From MKRK01 sp001896915 (GTDB taxonomy: Bacteria; Bacillota; Clostridia; Oscillospirales; Acutalibacteraceae): 8,949 nt of DNA. Shown here piece after piece: positions 6,401-8,949 of this stretch; within the stretch, counting starts at the first letter, position 1, and each line of letters begins with the position of its first letter. A program made the translations under genes and the position numbers. The stretch lies in assembly GCA_937973935.1 (NCBI GenBank), contig CALJJF010000287.1, forward strand, positions 1 to 8,949, read 5' to 3'. The notes under the pieces are model-generated. The model did not search any database and had not been told where the DNA came from. It saw nothing but the letters and a program-made list of their open reading frames with translations.

Positions 6401-8949
6401 GATTACGTTACCCTCCACAATCAAAACCATCGGAGCGGAAGCGTTCAGATTTTGTTCCGAGATCACCGAAATCACCATACCTGACGGAGCAACCACAATT
6501 GAATGGTGTGCTTTTTATTTCTGTACATCCCTGAAACGAATTCACATTCCGCAAAGTGTGACTTCAATATCCTGGGACACCTTCGACTGGTGTGAATCGT
6601 TGGAAAGCATTGTGATTCCCAACGGGATAACAACAATGTACGAGATGTTTGAAGTGTGTACCAGCTTAAAACGCATTACAATCCCATCCAGTGTTACACA
6701 ATGCATAGAAACATTCCAGTCATTACCGGAAGATGCCGTTATTTTCGGATATGACGGTTCCTATGCAGAAACAGTAGCAGCCAACAGCAATCTCGGCTTC
6801 CAGGCCATAGACGACTTTACATTTGATGCCCAGACAGGGACCATCACGGGATATACCGGCAGTGCAGCCGCTGTATATATCCCGGAAAGCATCAATGGTG
6901 TGGAGGTAACGGCCATCGGGGACAGCGCATTCATCTATCAGGGCTTTATCACGTCAATCGATATCCCGAACAGCATTGTCTCAATCGGCAGCAATGCTTT
7001 CCTGTATTGCTACGGTCTGCCAAGCATTTTCATTCCCGCAAGCGTGCTGGAAATCGGAGACGATGCGTTGATGAATTGTATGGTTATGACAGAGATTAAT
7101 GTGGATCCCGCCAACCCGAGCTATGCATCGGACAGCGGTGTTTTATACAACAAAAACAAAACCACACTGATACGATATCCCGTTGCCAAGGAGGGAAGCT
7201 ATGCCATACCGGGCGGTGTGACAGCCATACAAGCCAATGCGTTTTACCAAAGCCGGTTTCTGACAGCGGTCACCATGCCGGACAGTGTCTTAACCATTGG
7301 CTCCGGTGCATTTTCCCATTGTTCCGAGCTCCAAAGCGCAGAGCTGTCAGACAACCTGGTGGAGCTGGGCGAATATGCATTTGCTTATAGCATGGTGCTG
7401 ACGAATATAACCATACCCGGCGGTGTGACAGAGATCAAAGAAGGAACATTCCTGGAATGCAACAGCCTTGATACGGTGATCGTAGAAGAAGGCATAACGA
7501 CGATCGGTGAATATGCGTTCTATTATACCCATACATTGATGAATCTCATTCTGCCGTCCAGCCTGACAACCATTGCAAGCAATAATTTTCCCGATGTGAT
7601 GGTTATCTACGGCTATACGGGGACCTATGCAGAAACCTATGCGAATAACAATAACATAACGTTCCAGCCTATAAACGGCTTACAGTTTGATGCCCAGACC
7701 GGAACCATCACCGGATATACCGGCAACGCAACCGTTGTTTACATTCCTACTAAAATCAACGGCGTAGCGGTAACGGCAATCGGCGATTATGCCTTCGAGT
7801 ATAATATGAATGTTACATCGTTTAATTTGCCAAACAGCATTACAACCATCGGCAATTATGCGTTTCAGTATTGCAACGGGCTCACCTCCATTTCCATTCC
7901 CAAAAGTGTAACTTCAATTGGCAGCGGTGCATTTTTTGATTGTATGTATATGACGGAGATTAATGTGAGCGGGGGCAATCCGAACTACTCATCGGTAGAA
8001 GGTGTGTTATATAACAAAAATAAAACCACATTGATCAAATTTCCCAATGCAAAACCGGGTAGTCTTACAATACCCAACGGGGTAGTGTCTATTGAAATCA
8101 GTGCGTTTTATCACAATCGTTTTCTGACCGCGGTGACAATGCCGAGCAGCTTACAGACCATTGGTGCAAATGCTTTTGCGGAGAGTATGATGTTGGAAAG
8201 CGTCGTATTTTCCAATAATCTCAAAGAAATCGGAGTTCACTCATTTGGAAACTGCCATGAGCTGAAAAGCATTACTATTCCCGCCGGGGTGGCAGTGATT
8301 GACGACGCAGCATTCTTATTGTGCACAAAGCTAGAAACCGTCGTCATCAAAAGCGGAGTAACAGAGATCGGAAACTATACATTTTATGGCTGTAGTGCCC
8401 TGGAGTCGGTTACCATACCTGCCAGCGTCACGGAGATAGGGGAATATAACTTCTACAACAGCCCGTCTTCTATGATTATTTATGGCTATATAGGCAGCTA
8501 TGCAGAAACCTATGCCAATCAAAACGGAATTGCGTTCTGGTCGCTGGATGGTTTTTTGTTTAATTCGGCAACAGGAACCATCGAGTGCTACTACGGAACC
8601 GCAAGTCTGGTCAGCATTCCGACCAAAATAGACGGAGTAGCGGTAACAACGATTGCGGAATCTGCGTTTAATGATTGCGAAAGCATTGTAACGGTCAGAA
8701 TTCCCGCGGGGGTCACCACCATCGGGTATGGCGCATTCTATGTCTGCCCCAATCTCACATCAATCCAGGTGGATACCGGCAACCCCAATTACTCTTCGGT
8801 CGACGGTGTGTTATACAACAAAGATAAAACAACATTAATCAAATTCCCCAATGGAAAGAGCGGAGATTTTATCATTCCCAATGGAGTAACCAAGATCGAA
8901 CTCAGCGCCTTTACGCAAAGCCGGCTCCTGACATCGGTCACCATGCCGG
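3453..8949 (+). CDS. Secreted subtilisin-family (S8) protease with BspA-type LRR region, 3' end off window
   Basis: The ATG at 3453 is eight bases after AGGAG, and 1832 codons are open to the window edge. Residues 1-30 are a signal peptide (MKKR, hydrophobic core, VSA cleavage). Residues 77-161 resemble a subtilase propeptide (SIIVKLKD through EVEYAEPNYI). The protease domain, about 180-470, has Asp202 in VIDTG, His267 in GHGTHVAG, Asn363 (oxyanion hole) in SAGND and Ser438 in SGTSMAAPH. A calcium-loop-like DNDNNGYIDD occupies 229-238. All catalytic residues are present, so activity is likely. From about 509 onward the protein is LRR_5/TpLRR repeats of about 23 residues (pattern I..IG..AF..C..L..I.IP..V), grouped into six modules. 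Modules 3-6 each carry one island resembling NPNYSSVDGVLYNKNKTTLI (at 6303, 7101, 7965 and 8769). Surface display with adhesion or substrate binding is inferred. The C-terminal anchor, if any, lies outside the window. Confidence 0.92.
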   Translation, partial: MKKRIYAKVLAIFLALSICTFNYGQLIVSASVQDESNPPGQAGRESKTDSPDIAKADQQSSLLSFDDEKNPAKFDDSSIIVKLKDSTKLTPSSKLLKGIGIDRVEKLIDSDALKKNKKIKENNNTRDVNLVKLKEKGTKNVQETIDKLNKMPEVEYAEPNYIREIQSVDPQTVNLSEIQAQEAYQTTINSTINTDVLVAVIDTGISYNHPALSGAMWQNPGEIPGDNIDNDNNGYIDDVNGFDCTTETYANNKYSQDANGPLDDIGHGTHVAGIISRTVGNSAVPGETNHPKVKLVALKVFFSTFFGSFTTISNLVEAVNYATLNNIKVINASYGGGDYSQLEKDAIDTFCNNGGIFVASAGNDRSNNDDELAYPCSYDVDGIISVAATKGNALAGFSNYGTQQVDIAAPGCDVYSTIPTSGSITSDPSGYTLMSGTSMAAPHVVGGIVDLILAKGSLPASPADAAVLKSTLLNTGYQMPMLQNKILSGKKMNIYKAIHKISSTADYVINSSTGTITGYYGNDLNISIPSVIDNITVTGIGAGVFSGCNFRNVVIPAGVTHIDANAFNDCAAMRFVAIPSSVTTIADSAFANPSARLVIYGTDNSEAEEFSGDHTILFQNTDEFQVSGATITGYTGTGTQVYIPLVIGGTQITAIADGAFANKQMEAVTITKNIASVGAGAFSGCLSLKKVIINEGEDDISIGSNAFSGCPLLEHVELPKNVNTIGTTAFINCSDNLVLYEYDNSTVESYAAANNLELNNVGLFDFNNETGVFVSYHGAESSVAIPDSLDGVEFTAIEDYAFLACETIETVTMPDTITSIGVLSFRFCTSLTEIDLSINITSIDIGAFANCPALNEAILPDTLTYLGHHVFYECFALTEIRIPAGVSTLYEFTFQGCISLTNVILENGVQTIAEDAFAACHALREVYFPASIMFFKPLSFSSCSVLEAIDVDPANTTYSSIDGIVYNKNQSTVIFCPVKVTGEITLPSTIKTIGAEAFRFCSEITEITIPDGATTIEWCAFYFCTSLKRIHIPQSVTSISWDTFDWCESLESIVIPNGITTMYEMFEVCTSLKRITIPSSVTQCIETFQSLPEDAVIFGYDGSYAETVAANSNLGFQAIDDFTFDAQTGTITGYTGSAAAVYIPESINGVEVTAIGDSAFIYQGFITSIDIPNSIVSIGSNAFLYCYGLPSIFIPASVLEIGDDALMNCMVMTEINVDPANPSYASDSGVLYNKNKTTLIRYPVAKEGSYAIPGGVTAIQANAFYQSRFLTAVTMPDSVLTIGSGAFSHCSELQSAELSDNLVELGEYAFAYSMVLTNITIPGGVTEIKEGTFLECNSLDTVIVEEGITTIGEYAFYYTHTLMNLILPSSLTTIASNNFPDVMVIYGYTGTYAETYANNNNITFQPINGLQFDAQTGTITGYTGNATVVYIPTKINGVAVTAIGDYAFEYNMNVTSFNLPNSITTIGNYAFQYCNGLTSISIPKSVTSIGSGAFFDCMYMTEINVSGGNPNYSSVEGVLYNKNKTTLIKFPNAKPGSLTIPNGVVSIEISAFYHNRFLTAVTMPSSLQTIGANAFAESMMLESVVFSNNLKEIGVHSFGNCHELKSITIPAGVAVIDDAAFLLCTKLETVVIKSGVTEIGNYTFYGCSALESVTIPASVTEIGEYNFYNSPSSMIIYGYIGSYAETYANQNGIAFWSLDGFLFNSATGTIECYYGTASLVSIPTKIDGVAVTTIAESAFNDCESIVTVRIPAGVTTIGYGAFYVCPNLTSIQVDTGNPNYSSVDGVLYNKDKTTLIKFPNGKSGDFIIPNGVTKIELSAFTQSRLLTSVTMP
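4977..5321 (+). repeat. LRR module 1 of the protease-LRR protein
   Basis: Residues 509-623. It opens with the head STGTITGYYG and contains a short set of repeats (GAGVFSGC, DANAFNDC, ADSAFANP). It closes with a divergent cap, LVIYGTDNSEAEEF. It is the shortest module, directly follows the protease domain and lacks the DGVLYNK-type island. Confidence 0.75.
5322..5747 (+). repeat. LRR module 2 of the protease-LRR protein
   Basis: Residues 624-765. The head is GATITGYTG followed by VYIPLVIGGTQITAIADGAF, then three LRR units and the divergent cap LVLYEYDNSTVESYAAANN. It has no DGVLYNK-type island. Confidence 0.75.
5748..6821 (+). repeat. LRR module 3 of the protease-LRR protein
   Basis: Residues 766-1123, the longest module. 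The head is diverged (ETGVFVSYHG, then GVEFTAIEDYAF). Many 23-residue units follow, then an island (VDPANTTYSSIDGIVYNKN from 6303), further units, and the cap VIFGYDGSYAETVAANSN. Its greater divergence suggests it is older than modules 4 and 5. Confidence 0.75.
6822..7685 (+). repeat. LRR module 4, 288-residue tandem unit
   Basis: Residues 1124-1411. The head is FDAQTGTITGYTG with GVEVTAIGDSAF. The island begins at 7101 (GVLYNKNKTTLIRYP), RFLTAVTMPDSV follows, and the cap is VIYGYTGTYAETYANNNN. Its layout matches module 5 position by position, and many bases are identical, especially in the head, island and AVTMP segments. Confidence 0.85.
7686..8558 (+). repeat. LRR module 5, 291-residue tandem unit
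   Basis: Residues 1412-1702. The head is FDAQTGTITGYTG with GVAVTAIGDYAF. The island begins at 7965 (GVLYNKNKTTLIKFP), exactly 864 bases after that of module 4. RFLTAVTMPSSL follows, and the cap is MIIYGYIGSYAETYANQN. It is three residues longer than module 4, consistent with a relatively recent in-frame duplication. Confidence 0.85.
8559..8949 (+). repeat. LRR module 6, cut by the window edge
   Basis: Starts at residue 1703 with the head FNSATGTIECYYG and GVAVTTIAESAF. Its island begins at 8769 (GVLYNKDKTTLIKFP), 804 bases after that of module 5. The head-to-island distance is 69 bases (23 codons) shorter than in modules 4 and 5, exactly one LRR unit fewer. The window ends in the segment SRLLTSVTMP, matching RFLTAVTMP of modules 4 and 5. 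Confidence 0.8.

Noticed and set aside
4977..8949. CRISPR or short direct-repeat DNA array
   Set aside because: The periodicity is at protein level (23-residue LRRs in one open reading frame), with diverged DNA between units and no spacer structure.

Overview
The window reads as part of a chromosome from a low-to-mid GC Gram-positive anaerobe, most likely a Clostridia-class Bacillota (Firmicutes). The support is strong AGGAGG-type ribosome binding sites, AT-rich intergenic DNA with textbook TTGACA/TATAAT promoters, a type I-beta DAHP synthase, and a secreted BspA-like leucine-rich-repeat protein of the kind common in gut and digester Firmicutes. The species cannot be named from the sequence. 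No rRNA, tRNA, CRISPR array, insertion sequence or prophage was seen.

Left part, minus strand (1-2581): a shikimate-pathway cluster transcribed aroE -> aroK -> aroF. aroE (shikimate dehydrogenase, TTG start) and aroK (shikimate kinase) overlap by 4 bases (ATGA). aroF (DAHP synthase, first enzyme of the pathway) follows after 274 bases and runs off the left edge. The aroK-aroF gap is the most interesting part of the window. It holds a consensus promoter whose -35 box contains the aroK stop codon, then a 30-codon leader ORF with 10 Phe/Tyr/Trp codons in 16. After this come a potential antiterminator segment beginning at the leader stop codon and a strong intrinsic terminator just before the aroF ribosome binding site. 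This has the full layout of ribosome-mediated transcription attenuation responding to aromatic amino acids. Together with the enzyme's N-terminal regulatory domain, it would control entry into the pathway at both RNA and protein level.

Middle (2582-3452): a divergent intergenic region carries a consensus promoter for a solitary acpP (acyl carrier protein), which ends in its own terminator. About 360 bases of AT-rich DNA follow. They contain an unassigned TATAAT and a perfect 18-bp terminator-like hairpin that no gene explains (possible small RNA), then the promoter and 5' stem-loop of the next gene.

Right part, plus strand (3453-8949, open at the right edge): one very large gene, at least 1832 codons. 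It encodes a secreted subtilisin-family (S8) protease with signal peptide, propeptide and intact Asp/His/Ser triad, fused to a long BspA-type (LRR_5) leucine-rich-repeat region. The repeats fall into six higher-order modules, each starting with a conserved head and (modules 1-5) ending in a conserved cap. Modules 4 and 5 are near-superimposable tandem copies of 288 and 291 residues.
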